The translations under genes were made by a program, and so were the position numbers. From NCBI GenBank assembly GCA_900312665.1, contig ONZQ02000010.1:992001-1056000 (forward strand): DNA of 64,000 nt. Direction: 5' to 3'. Below are positions 35,670 to 48,100 of this stretch, in pieces (the stretch's first letter is position 1; every line of letters begins with the position of its first letter). The stretch is from Cephalotrichum gorgonifer. Its lineage: Eukaryota; Ascomycota; Sordariomycetes; Microascales; Microascaceae. The notes under the pieces are model-generated. The model saw only the letters and a list, made by a program, of their open reading frames with translations, searched no databases and had not been told where the DNA came from.

Positions 35670-37161
35670 ATGATGATCCTCTCGAAACCTTCTCTGGCGG
35701 CCCTGCTGCTGGCGGGCGTCGCGCAAGCTCAATACCTCATCAGCGAGCTTAGCTTCGGCTATGATGGCAGGTACGTCTACTCGCCATCCCCCCCAAATGG
35801 CCCAGTCTCCCTTTGCGCGCGTCACACTTCCCACCTTCCGCCCTACCCCCCAGCTCTCTCACCCACGTCCACGAAGCTAATTAACCTCCTCGCCACCCCG
35901 CAGGATAACCGGCAAGCAGGACGGCAAGATCCCCAACTTCAACGTGAAAGGCAGCCCCGTCCCGCCCGAGATCCTCTCCAACCGCATCGTCCTCACACCC
36001 GTGGCGCCCGGCAACCAGCGCAGCTCCATCTGGTCTGAGCAGTCCCTGAACCACGACACCTGGGTGGCCGACGTAGACTTCCGCGCCAGCGGCACCGAGC
36101 GCGGCGGCGGCAACCTCAACATCTGGCTCACGAGCTCCAAGGGGCCCGAGGACATCGGCACCCGCAGCGCCTACACCGTGGGCCGGTTCGAGGGCCTCGC
36201 CATCGTGGTCGACACGTACGGCGGCACGGGGGGCATGATCCGCGGGTTCCTGAACGACGGGAGCATCGACTTCTCGTCCAAGCCTGCGCTCGACGCCCTC
36301 GTGTTCGGCCAGTGCCAGTACGCCTACCGGAACCTGGGGAGGCCGTCGCAGATCAAGATGAGGCAAGAGGCGGACAACTTCAAGGTCGAGGTCGACGGGA
36401 AGCTGTGCTTCGAAAGCGGCAAGATACAGATGCCCAGGGGGTACAGGTTCGGCCTGACGGCCGCGACGCCGGACAACCCGGACTCCTTTGAGATCTTCAA
36501 GATGGTCGTCATGGCCGACAAGACCGGTCAGCAGCAGCAGCAGGACAAGACAAAGCAGAAGCCAAAGGCGGCGAACAAGAAGCCGGCCGCGGAGAAGAAG
36601 AAGGAGAAGAAGGACGAGGGCGAGCCGAGCCAATTCTTCCAGCGCGACGACGGGTCTGCGGCCCCCGCCGACCCGCCCCTCGACGGGGACGACATCCCCG
36701 ACGCGGACGCCGAGACGTACACGACCTCGAGGTCGCAGTTCGCCGACCTGCACAACCGCCTCCAGAGCGTGAACCACCACGCGTCGACCATCTACCGCAC
36801 GCTCTCCAGGTCGATCCAGGCCAACGACAAGCGGCACGACGAGCTCGCGAAGCTCGTGTCCGAGTTCCGCGGCGAGCTGCGCCGCCTCGAGGCGCTCGAG
36901 GGCGTGAGGAACAAGCTCGAGAACCTGGAGAGGGAGGTCAAGAGCCTCAGGACGGAGGTCAGCAACAAGATGAGCGTGTCGGAGCGGAACATGAAGAACG
37001 TGCTCTCCGACCACCACGCCAGCATCACGGATAACATCGTGCAGGCCGCGCCGGGGCACGGGAAGCTGATCCTCGTGGTCGTGGCGGGGCAGGTGGTGCT
37101 GGCTGGATTCTACGTGTGGTATAAGAAGAGGCAAAACGACGTGCCGAAGAAGTACGTGTAG
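35670..37161 (+). CDS. L-type lectin cargo receptor (ERGIC-53/VIP36/Emp47 family)
   Basis: Exon 1 is 35670-35770 and exon 2 is 35904-37161 (donor GTACGT, acceptor CAG), giving 452 aa. A signal peptide (1-22) precedes the legume-lectin-like domain, with ISELSFGYDGR at its start, NLNIWLTSSKG, and the metal/sugar-site region VVDTYGG. The QQQQQ-Lys-rich linker and a coiled coil (about 310-410) come next, then one membrane span (LILVVVAGQVVLAGFYVWY) and a short tail ending KKYV. That is a dilysine KKXX COPI-retrieval signal, as in ERGIC-53 and Emp47. The protein should cycle between ER and Golgi carrying glycoproteins. The tandem ATGATG at the start leaves one residue of uncertainty. Which subtype it matches (Emp46/47 or ERGIC-53) is not resolved. 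Confidence 0.93.
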
Positions 37162-37841
37162 AGAGGAGTAGGGAAAGGTGGGAGAAAAGAGGGGGGGTGG
37201 GGATTGTATGTATGAAAACAGGGCTGTGTGGAGGAGGGTTTGGGGGAGGTGGTAAGCGTGTCCTTTCTCTCTCGTGTACCTGTTACCCCATTGACGAGTT
37301 TCCGATATATGCACATCGCTCTTGTTTAGCTTATTTTGCCTTTTGCTTATCTGTTTCTGCTTTTTCTGGATTCGAGGAGTTTAGGCGCTTTTTCCATGCT
37401 AGAAAATACATGTTTTGTATTTCAAGAAACAAGACAAGTAGGACTGCAGTGACAAGGGTGAGGCGATATCAGACAAGGGCGTCCGCCCATAGAGAGGCGA
37501 CGTTCGAAGCGAAGCGAGGGACATCGCCCTAGCAGATTGGTCGCTTTTGGAACTACTCACAATAGCTTGCATGGACTGACTTCAAGGAAATAACTCTCCT
37601 CCGGGCCTCTCCCCATCCGGGTGGAAAATGACAAAGGGATCGATTAGAAGAGAAACAATAACTCCCAGTTGTAAAATCACGCCGTGGCTTACTCTGACAC
37701 AAAGGCACCTAAGATGGGAGACAACCGCCTACCCGTATCCACCCTTTCCCCCTTCCCCTTCCTGCCTCCCGCTACCCCCAAGACCGCGCGACCAAACGGC
37801 ACAGCGCACCACACACAGCACAGGCCAAATCAGCCTCATCC
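37162..37841. other. Convergent 3' intergenic region
   Basis: The lectin gene (+) and the aminopeptidase gene (-) end towards each other across 680 bp. No coding or RNA feature is seen. Confidence 0.6.
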
Positions 37842-39951
37842 TTACTCCCCGTTGATTATCCGCAGCATCTCCTCGCCCTTGGGCGCGCTCGTGAGGTTCT
37901 CGTACCCGTCCGCCGTCACAAGGATGCAGTCCTCGATGCGGACGCCGCCGACGGGGTAGTACTTCTCGAGAACGTCCTTGTCAATGAAGCGCGAGTGGAC
38001 TGGGTGGTTGATGAAGTTGCCCTCCAGGTACTCGCGGCAGAAGTAGCTGTACCGAGGTGAGTTTTGTTAGTCGGTTGGTGTTTCATGACGGGAGGGGAGG
38101 GGAGGGGAACAAAAGAAGAGGGGATTTTAAGGAGACGACGATATGAGAAACGAGATCGTAAGAAGAGAAAGGGTAATAAAGGTGTAGACGAGAAAAGAGA
38201 GGAGAACATAGGAAGAGGAGGATAACTCACATGCCGGGCTCGATAGTCACAATCATATTCTCCTCAAGCCTCTGCCGACCACCATATGTGGCCGCCCAGG
38301 GCAGGAAAGACTGCATCATCACCGGCGTAATAACCTCCCTCCTCGCCCTCCGGCCCGGCGCGCCCCCGCCTACCGACACCCCCGCGAGGAGCAGCCTCTC
38401 CGGGCCCGAGACGTCGTGCGTCTCGAGCCCGATGTGGTGACCCAGCCCGTGGGGGAAGAAGGCCGCCACGGTCCCGGCCTTGAAGATTTCGCTCACCGAA
38501 CCGCCCCTCAGGACGCCCAGCCTCAGCAGGCCCACGAGAGCCACGGCCGCCGCGTGCAGGTGCAGCTTGTAATACTTGAGCCCCGGCCGCACGGCCTCGA
38601 TGCACTCCGTCTGCATCTTATCAACAATGTCATAGATGGCGCGGGCCTCCTTGGAGAAGCGGCCGCTCAGGGGCAGCGTGCGCGTGATGTCGCTGGCGTA
38701 GCAGTCCCACTCGCACCCGGCGTCCAGGACGACGAGCTCGCGGCCTTCGAGGGGCTGGTCGTTGTCCTCGTAGTGGAGGGTCGAGGCGTTGACCCCGGAC
38801 CCGGCGATGGGGCTGTAGGCCTGGATCTTGGCGCCGCGGAGGGCGCACTCGGCGCGGAAGATGGCCTCGATCTCGCGCTCGTTCGTCAGCTGGAGGAGGG
38901 ATTTTGCGATCCGGAGGTGGGCGGCCGACGAGACGGCGTTGGCCTTGCGGATCATGGCCACCTCGTAGTCGGTCTTGACGACGCGGGCGGAGTCCATGCA
39001 GAGGAGGAGGCGGGCCGAGTCGACCCGGACGCGGGGGTAGGTCTCCGGGACGGCGGGGGGGAGCTGGGAGTGGGAGAGGAGGTAGAGGGTTGGGGACGGG
39101 GTGGAGAGGAGGTTCTGGGAGATGTAGGCGTCGAGCTCGGATATGTAGCGGACGTCGTCGACATGGAAGCGGGAGAGGCACTCCTTGGGTGACGGGGTCC
39201 GGCCGAACCAGAGGATCTGGCGGGGCTCTACGTAGGGGACCCAGAGGATGAGGTTGGATGTGCTGAGGTCGTAGGTTACGGCGCAGTCGGGGAAGTTGGC
39301 GCCGCTCAAGTAGTAGAAGCTGGGGGGGAGGGTTAGCTTGATGTGGCGAACAAACTAGGGTTGTGGGGTGAGAGCGTACTATCGTCTCTGACGGAATTCG
39401 GGTGACATGTCCGAGTGCTCGTAGAACCGCGTGGGCTCACCCGGGAGGTATATGAGGCCGCTCTTGATACCATGTCGTGAGTACAGCTCGTTGGCCACCT
39501 TTTCGGCGTGGAGCTTGGCTAGGCCCGGTTAGTCGGTGCACATGCGGGTACCGCCTCTCAAGAAGAGAAGCTCACACACGGAGCTACCGACGAGAGCTGT
39601 GGTGATACTAGCTCGCTAGCTTGGGGCGAGGCACAGGATGGCTCATACCTGGATATTTGCCAAGAGATGCAATGTCATCCTCCTCGTCCTTGACATCCTT
39701 CTTGATACCCGTCACATCCATCTTCACGTCACCCTTCACATCACCCTCCGCACCAACCTTCACATCATCCTGAAAACCATCCTCCCCATTACCCTTCACA
39801 TTGATAAACCTAACAGCCAGGTCAGCCACGCATCTAGTGGTCTTCTCGGAACTCCGGTGGCATCTCACAGCGCGTCAAACTCATCGATGAAGTCGAGACC
39901 AAAGTCGAATTCGGTATGCGCCTCCTCGGCTGCAGGGTCACTCGGAGCCAT
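37842..39951 (-). CDS. Xaa-Pro aminopeptidase-like metalloprotease (M24B)
   Basis: Five exons (39951-39869, 39809-39649, 39518-39380, 39319-38231, 38046-37842) give 558 aa. M24B enzymes remove N-terminal residues preceding proline, using two Mn2+ ions in a pita-bread fold. The AMP_N-type N-terminal domain (KYPAKLHAEKVA, GLIYLPG, FYEHSDM, YLSGANFPDC) precedes the catalytic domain. The five expected metal ligands are present: D327, D338, H422 in HGLGHHIG, E488 in TIEPG and E529 in RIED. It is therefore likely active and cytosolic; no targeting signal is obvious. Residues 28-75 are an unusual Asp/Val/Lys repeat-like insertion. Splice sites join so that GIYF, RRYF and KYPA are restored, which supports the model. 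Substrate preference cannot be inferred. Confidence 0.93.
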
Positions 39952-40514
39952 GTTCTCTGAACAGGTGGCCTTCGGAGGCGGAGGTGGAGGATGGTGAGGT
40001 GAGATAGAATAAAATAGGAGCTCGGCGGGTTCGAGCCTCTGTTTTGGTTCGAGGGTGAAGAAAGAAGGTGAGGAGCTCCAATGAGGTGAGACTCCAGCCT
40101 CCAGGTTGTAGTTACTGAAGGTCGGAGGGGTAGAGGTCCGTGTCGACTATGAGAAAACACACTGTGCGTGGAGTTCCCGGGCCGATCTGCAAACAGGAAG
40201 GAGCACCCAAGGACTAGGCCAAAAGGTTTCCATGTCTTGCACGAAACGGCACGCAGTACAATAATTAGGGATTATGCAGAAGAAAAAGTGAAGGGAGATG
40301 GATATATTTGTACACACCCTTGTTCCTAGGGCGGCCGGTAGTGAGTAGTAAACCGCTAGAATAGACGCCCCCAATCCATCCGCGGCGGGTTTAGGATCCC
40401 GCGATCCGTTCCATGGTATATAATAAACATGCTAGCAGGTAGACAGGCTGATATTCCAGAAATCCTATCCCCATCCCACTTCTGCCCTTCCCTATCCTTC
40501 GGAAGAGAACACCA
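39952..40514. other. Intergenic, promoter of the aminopeptidase gene
   Basis: Both flanking genes are on the minus strand, so this 563-bp interval holds the 3' end of the second Zn2Cys6 gene and the promoter of the aminopeptidase gene. No open frame is convincing. Confidence 0.55.
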
Positions 40515-42497
40515 TTACTCCGAGTCTACCGGCCCGATATTCATATCCCTCAGCGCCTCAAACAACCCCCTCCTCTTCAGCTCCCTCCCCAGCGCCACCT
40601 CCATGGCCTCCGACCTCTCTATAGCCCACCACACGCCCTTGGGACCCCCCAGGAGTACTCTCGCGCTCCGGTACACGTGGTACAGCACGGCAAGAGCTCG
40701 CGAGTCCCCATCCACGACGAGGTTGCAGAACGGCCGATAACACAGTATCGGGAACGCCAGGAAGCACCTCTCTATCTCACTATACGCCTGGGCTCCTAAC
40801 ACCTCCGAGACCCCGAGATGAGAGCCCTCGCTGAGCGTCGACTCGTAGAGCTGGCAGATGCGCAGCATGACTGAGAGGCGGTCGGCAACGATCTCGAACG
40901 AGAGGCGCGTATAGAGCGCGCGCTCCGCGGGCGTCTGCTCGTTCGGGTTCTTGCGCGGGATCCGTAGCGCGATCATGGAGAGGATGTGGGCGTCGGAGCA
41001 GGCGTGCAGGCAGGGGGGCGGGGACCCAGCGGGGGTACCGAACGGGTGGAAGTGGCCGTGGAAGTGGCCGTGGAAGTGGCTATCATGTTTCTGCTGTTGC
41101 TGCCAGCAGCCCTCGGGCGGCGGGGTCGGCACGCCACCACCGTGTGTCCCGACGAAGCGCGGGTCGTCGAAGAGGTCCATTATCTGGCTCCTAAGGGGCC
41201 TAGCGGATATCCCCTTCTCCTCGAGGAGGGCCTTCAGCGCCCCGCACCTGCGTGCCCAGTTGGCGTTTGCCATGAAACGGCCGAATATGCTGTCGCCCAG
41301 GTCCGGGAGCTCCCAGGAGAGAAACCTCACGTGGCGGAGGCCCTCGCTCAGGAGGAAGAGCTGGTCTCCTGAGAGATCCAGCGGCTGCTCGTGAGAGCTG
41401 GCGGTCTGGAACTCGAGGAACCCGACGTTGCACCAGCCGAGGTAGTGGAGGAGGAGCGCGGTGCCGAGGCGCGCGTCGCGGTTCTCGACCGTGATGGCCT
41501 GGTCCAGGTCGGCACGGAACTGGGCGCAGGACTTGGAGAGGAGGAGAAGAGCCGCCTCGGAGTGCCGCCGGGACGAAGGGTTGAGGATGCTTAGGTGCCG
41601 GGCCGCCACCGCGAGCATGGCCGTCATGAAGTATTCTTGCTGGAGAGCGAGTTAGATCCACATCTTCGTCTGCTTCCCCTCAATTCCAGCGGGGATCTTT
41701 TCTCATACGGAGGCGGGGGGGGGGGGGGGGGGTTCCGCCTTCACACGGATGGAGAGGCGGAAAAGAGAGTGGGGAGAGGGTCAGACGTGAAAGTAGTGAG
41801 AGATGCCTCGCCGGTGGGAGCTTACCCGGAACGATGCCTGGATGACGAGATCCGACCATAGATCGTCAGCCATCAAGGTGTGGATTGTCACCTGTGTAAA
41901 ATGGTGAAATAGCTCCATGTGTAAGAGGTTCACTCTCGCATCGGCATTGGGGAGGGGATCCAACTCCAAGGTCCGTTGGAGAGGCCGAGGGGAGGCGCCT
42001 GGTGTAGCAATCCAATTGACCGTCTCGTTCCGTCTGGTACTGGGAGTCAAGCTCAAGCTCGTGTTCACGAGCGAGCACGTCTCGCGCCTCTTCGTGCAGT
42101 TGGTACATGGCGCCTTCTCGTCACACTATTGATACGCAAACTTCTGTTCAACAAAGTGGCTTCTCTTCTCCTTGCCGCCATAGCACGGGCTTGTTTCTCC
42201 TCAACGTATGAATACGCAAGCTCGACCTCATAGACATGAGACTAGGTGAGGAGGGGGACGGGGGGGCTACCGGGGGGAATATGCGGGAGGGGGCCGGCCG
42301 CCGTACATACATACTTTCACTTTGCGGCGCTTGCACGCCGTGCAGCCCCACCGGCTCTTCCGGTGCGCCCTCTTCTTCCGGGTCTCGGCGTCGGGACCCC
42401 AGATGGCCTGGAGGGTGGGGAGGTCTGATTCTCCGCCGAGAAGGAAGGTCTGCGTGAAGACATCGGCGGGATCGTGGTCGGGGTCGTCGACATCCAT
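40515..42497 (-). CDS. Zn2Cys6 fungal transcription factor
   Basis: Exons 42497-42315, 42125-41826 and 41639-40515 give 535 aa, all junctions phase 0. The zinc cluster is complete (Cys 52, 55, 62, 68, 71, 78; C-X2-C-X6-C-X5-C-X2-C-X6-C). The first intron sits directly before the third cysteine, as in the other Zn-cluster gene here. The downstream helical region (including QEYFMTAMLAVAARHL) matches the regulatory domain of sterol-uptake/Upc2-like Zn-cluster proteins in style only. A His/Phe/Gly run is encoded by a 12-bp repeat. An in-frame ATG at 42713 would add 72 residues; I prefer 42497 because the upstream part looks like a leader. The gene is divergent to the ABC transporter, so a regulatory link is possible. 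The target is unknown. Confidence 0.87.
41046..41081. repeat. 12-bp tandem repeat x3 inside the Zn2Cys6 gene
   Basis: The unit gtggaagtggcc occurs three times in a row, the last copy with one change. On the minus strand it encodes alternating His-Phe-His-Gly. The length of 36 bp keeps the reading frame, so copy number could vary harmlessly. Confidence 0.9.
41715..41732. repeat. Homopolymer G18
   Basis: A run of 18 G lies within the second intron (41825-41640) of the Zn2Cys6 gene. Its true length is uncertain because such runs sequence poorly. Confidence 0.85.
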
Positions 42498-45170
42498 CTT
42501 TTGTTTTAGATACGATCCCTCTAGCCTTTCGACTGGGCAAGATAGAGGGGTAGTCCGTCCAGTCACTTGTACAGGTAACAAATGCTCTGTCGGCCGAAAC
42601 AAGAAAGGCTCGGTCGAAGAAGCAGGCACCTGCGAATATCGGTGCCTTTCCGATTTCTCTCTCGCCCCGCGTTGCTTTCTGCGTTTCGAGGCGGGTAGGT
42701 AGTACGTGGCCACTGGTCAGGGAAATTCTGACAGCCGCGTTGTTCACGGCGCCGGGAATCCTGCTAGGAATCAGAGGTTGTCGCATTCGGGTAACATGTT
42801 ATTAGCTAGGCCGTCGCACTCGGATACGACTGTGGGGTGGGTGGGGTGCGGGTAGGATGTTCAGTGTCACAGTCGGATTCCGAATTAGGAATGCGAGAGG
42901 AACATTCGCTTGACCCGCCCATCGCTTGGTGAAGCTAGCGAATCAATAAAGGTACTTCAGAGGTATCTTCACTCTAATAGTGCATATAAACTGTACATAT
43001 AAGTACTTATCATTGACATGGAAATACACTGCCGTGACGGTAATCCTTGCAGGTGTCGTATTAAGTAATAATCTGGAGCCAGTAGTAGCTGATGCTGTTG
43101 CCTGATCCCTGTGGTCGCAAGTCATGCTCGAACGGGTAAGCACGGGCCGGGGTGCTCCTTCGATCTGGCCTTCGCCAGCAATTCCCACATCGGCAGGGGA
43201 AACGCCGACTTGCCGACATTTACACATGGTAGGTACCTGGATAGTTAGATCTGCCTCGTGGGGAGACATAGATATTCGAATGGAATAAAGTTATTTTTGT
43301 CCCCAGCAAAAAGAGTTGCGAAGGGAGGCCATCGCATCAAAAGTTTAAAAACGCCAGCCCTATTTTTAACATTAGGCTTTTGCTGCATGCATGCTTGCCT
43401 CACGGCCAACTTGGAGTACATGGACAAGTAGGTCTCGTGAACAGGAGGGACGGAACAAAAAACTGAAGAATACGTACTCGTACTTACAAGTATGACCCAT
43501 GAGGCGGACATCCGCCCAACACGCCGTCTGCCATGTTGCATACTGGTGCCGAGAGCCGAATATTCTCCCTGCTTATTATATCCCGCCAGTGGTTCGCTCA
43601 ACTGTGTTCTGAGACCTATCCAAACCAATTGCATCATTATCTCCTCTCAGGTGTTTGCGGATGAAGCGGCACACCCAGGCTGTTTGTCATATTACTCACA
43701 TATGCATTCCTTTCGAGGTTGCTTCCATCCCGAACTGGTATTATTCTTGCACGTACCTTTCGTCCATGCATCCAACTAATCATCGGAAAAACTTTAATTC
43801 CCACCTGGGCTGGATGCGTGGGGACCCGCCACGGAGCTCGGGCTCATTTAGGTTCCCGAACCTTGGAAACCCACACGCGCGCTCGTGTTTTACTTGTATG
43901 GAGAGTAACGAGTATACGTCAGCGGCACAATGGCCCTCCATCCATCCCCCAGATCCTCAGATCGCCGGAAGAGTCACACCGAGCCTTTTTTTTTTATCCT
44001 TCGTTTTTTCCTTCATCCTTCCTTTGTTTTCCCTTACCAAAAGTTCCTCCTCGCCCTGTGCTGTCATTTCGACCCGTGGAGGCTACAATAGAAGGAATAC
44101 GCAGCTCAGCCAGAGTTTCCCCAGGGCATTTTATGCGAGTATGTCGTCTTCATCGCGGATGCATGAGGCGAAAGGCAAACTGTCTTAAAACGGTATGCGA
44201 GATGTGCGAGCAAGACCCCCTGTTCGGCGAAGGGTAAAGACGATTCGGAGATGAATCTTCCTTATTCTCCGTGTTCCGTACTCGTCCTCTTTCGCGTTTT
44301 TACGAAGTACGATTTAAACGAACAAGTCCCACTAAAATATACCTCGCGCTTGCATGCGTGCAAGTACAAGTACGGTCTGGATAGCGTATCTCACCTCAGT
44401 GTATTTTGTACAGGTCAGTACCCTAGGCGACATGAGTAGGTAGCTTTTGATTATTATTACCAGGTCCAGCCAGCATGCATGGGCCTGGTAGCAACTTCCG
44501 TCCCGAGCGATGGAAACCTTCCGCCCCCCACCAAACATGAACATCGAGCGTATTACAATTATTACTACCCTTGCCTCGTTTATCTCGTTCCCATCCGTTC
44601 CTTTTTCTTGCCTCTTTTGTAAGCAATGTGCGCAGGCAGCAGGATATTTCTTGAATGAAATCATATAAACATATACCATGGAGGGCTGTCTCTTGAATGG
44701 CCCTTCTCTCTTTGCCTCAGCCCACACCAACTCTAGTTACGCCCCTTCTCCATTCCTGACAGAAAAAAAAAACGGGTCAGGCCCGTTAGCCGTCTTGGCA
44801 TCTCCGGGGTCTTAAGTCTCCAAACCCCGAGCGCTACTTCAATCATAAGTCCGGGTCATAATAATAGACCAAGCTCCACGCCACGAGCATTACGTCCCTT
44901 GGCCCCATCCCGTTCCCCACTAAGAGGACACGCCCAACAGGGGAATTCTCGCGGCTTCGCACCGGGACCCTCTTTTATTGCCCTCCCCCAGTGCAACCTT
45001 TCGCAACCCTTCTGATAAATAAAAGGACGCCAAGTCCCGCCCCCCCCCCCCCCCTACAAGTACCTCCCCCACCACTCCACTCGCTCGGGTTTACTGAACA
45101 ATCCTCGACCCGTTAAACGGCCAAAACACGCCCTCCCCGACAGGCAAGCAGAGGGAAGACGTAAAGCAAG
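42498..45170. other. Long divergent promoter region
   Basis: 2.7 kb separate the start of the second Zn2Cys6 gene (-) from the ABC transporter start (+). It must carry both promoters. Motif-like words TACGTACTCGTAC and TACAAGTA occur near 43471-43495, and a C15 run lies at 45040-45054, 117 bp before the ABC start. No gene recognised. Confidence 0.5.
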
Positions 45171-48100
45171 ATGGTCGACACTGAGCCTGAAAAGGCCGTC
45201 GGGGGTTCCAGGCCGCCCTCGAACTCGGACGGATCTACCACAACGAAGATCGAACCGGCACCCACGCCCGCGCCCGCGCCCGCGCGTGCGCCCTCGTCCG
45301 TCCCCGATGTGACTCCGGCCGCGGAGCGATCCTCGAGCGAGAACGACCATCATGTCGATCTGAAAAAGGTCGACACCCACCTCTCACAGAAGAAGGATGC
45401 CGATGAGTCCCTCGATGACCTCTACGCGCACCTCCCGCCCCATGAGGCGGAGATCCTGAAGCGCCAGGTCTTCACGCCCAACGTGAAGACGGGCGTTCTC
45501 ACCCTGTACCGGTACTCCTCGCGCAACGATCTGATCATCCTCTTCTTCTCCGCCATCACGTCCATCGCGTCGGGCGCCGCGCTGCCGCTGATGACGATCC
45601 TGTTCGGCAACCTGCAGGGGACGTTCCAGAATTACTTTATGCCGGGGACGAACATGACGTACGATGATTTTGAGGCGGAGATTACAAAGTTGATTCTGTA
45701 CTTTGTCTATCTTGCCATTGGCGAATTTGTAAGTGGCGCGCGCGCCGGGAATAGCAACTTTTGTATTACGCTCGGGTGTTTCCGCCTGACGTGAGCGCGC
45801 ATTATGCTTACTCGTCGCTTGTTTCACAGGTCTGTGTTTACATCTCTACCGTTGGATTTATCTGTGAGTCTCACCGTCCATGCATTTTCGTCGTCGCATA
45901 GCCAGCCAATCGTCTGGCCCTTGCCCCTCGGCCACCAGCCTCAGCCTATATCGGCGTCCATCTTAACGCCCTGTAACCCGGAACTTATTGGATGTCAAAT
46001 CATAACCGTCATGCTAATACTCTAACCGCGATAGACACCGGCGAACACATTAGTGCCAAGATCCGCGAACACTACCTTGAGAGCTGCATGAGGCAGAACA
46101 TTGGCTTCTTCGACAAGCTTGGTGCTGGCGAGGTTACTACGAGAATCACGGCCGACACCAACCTAGTCCAGGATGGCATCTCGGAAAAGGTCGGCCTCAC
46201 GCTCTCGGCCGTGGCCATGTTCATCTCTGCCTTTATTATCGGTACGCCAAACCCTTACTTTCTTACGTACGAGAAATGCCACATACTAACGCCCGTACAG
46301 GTTTCGTCAAGTACTGGAAGCTCACCCTGATCCTCATGTCCACCGTCGTTGGCATTGTCACCAGCATGGGCGGCGGCTCGCGCTTCATCATGGGCTATAG
46401 CAAGCAGAACATCGCCGCATACGCCCACGGTGGCAGTCTCGCGGAGGAGGTCATCAGCTCCATCCGCAACGCCGTCGCCTTCGGCACTCAGGATCGCCTC
46501 GCGAAGCAGTACGACGAGCACCTAAAGCGCGCCGCATTCTACGGCGTCAAGGTCAAGAGCGCCATCGGCGTCATGGTCGCAACCATGATGCTGATCGTCT
46601 ACCTCAACTACGGCCTCTCCTTCTGGATGGGCTCCAAGTACCTTATCCAGGGCGATGTCAGCGTCGCCAGCATCCTGACCATCTTGCTGGCCGTGATGAT
46701 GGGCGCATTCAACCTCGGTAACGTGGCTCCTAACGTCCAGGCCTTCGTGACTGCCCTCGGCGCCGCGGCCAAGATCTTCAACACCATCGACCGCGAGTCG
46801 CCCCTAGACCCCACCGACGACAAGGGAAAGAAGCTCGACCACGTCGAGGGGACCATCACGCTGCAAGACATCAAGCACATCTATCCCTCGCGCCCCGAGG
46901 TGACCATCATGGACGGCGTCTCCCTCGTCATCCCCGCCGGCAAGACGACGGCGCTGGTCGGCATGTCCGGGTCGGGCAAGTCCACTATCGTCGGCCTCGT
47001 TGAGCGCTTCTACGACCCGGTCCAGGGAACCGTGCTCCTCGACGGCCACGACGTCAAGGAACTGAATCTGAAGTGGCTTCGACAGCAGATATCACTCGTA
47101 CAGCAGGAGCCGACCCTCTTCGGGACGACCATCTACCACAACATCCGGTTCGGACTCATCGGCACCAAGGCCGAGAACGAATCTGAGGAGAAGCAGAGGG
47201 AGCTAGTCATTGAGGCGGCCAAGAAGGCCAATGCCCATGACTTCATCTCTTCCCTCCCCGAGGGCTACGAGACGAACGTCGGCGAGCGCGGATTCCTCCT
47301 GTCTGGAGGACAGAAGCAGCGTATTGCCATTGCCCGAGCTGTGGTTTCCGATCCGAAGAGTATGTCCCTGCCTCGTTTACCTTTTTTGGTTTAACTAGCC
47401 AATGCTAACGCGATATCTCAGTTCTCCTCCTCGACGAGGCTACCTCCGCCCTAGACACCAAGTCGGAAGGTGTAGTCCAGGCCGCGCTCGAAGTCGCCGC
47501 CGAGGGCCGCACCACCATCACCATCGCCCACCGCCTCTCCACCATCAGGGACGCCCACAACATCGTCGTCATGTCCGCGGGACGCATCGTCGAGCAGGGC
47601 GGGCACAACGAACTCCTCGAGCTCCGCGGCGCTTACTACAACCTTGTCACCGCCCAGAACATCGCCGCGGTGGCCGACCTGACGGCCGAGGAACAGGAGG
47701 AACTAGACGAGAAGGAGAACGAACTTATTCGCAAGCAGTCCAACAAGGAGGCCGGTTACATCGCCGACCCCAATGACACATTTGCCCAGCTTCAAAAGAC
47801 GGCGACGTCCAAGTCCGCCTCCAGCTTGGCCCTGCAAGGGAAAAAGGGCACGGATGACGGGAAGAAGTACGGCCTCTGGACGCTCATCAAGCTCATCGCA
47901 GCCTTTAACAAGAACGAGCTTTGGATCATGGTGGTCGCCCTCGGCTTCACCATTATCTGCGGCCTTGGAAACCCTACGCAGGCAGTATTCTTCGCCAAGC
48001 AGATCGTCACGCTCTCCGTGCCCATCTCGGACGCGAACAAGCACCAGGTCAAGAAGGACTCCGACTTCTGGAGCGCCATGTACCTCATGCTCGCGTTCGT

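Noticed and set aside
40020..40045. GGTTCGAG-like B box
   Set aside because: No pairing T stem, D arm or acceptor stem could be drawn around it, so it is not a tRNA.
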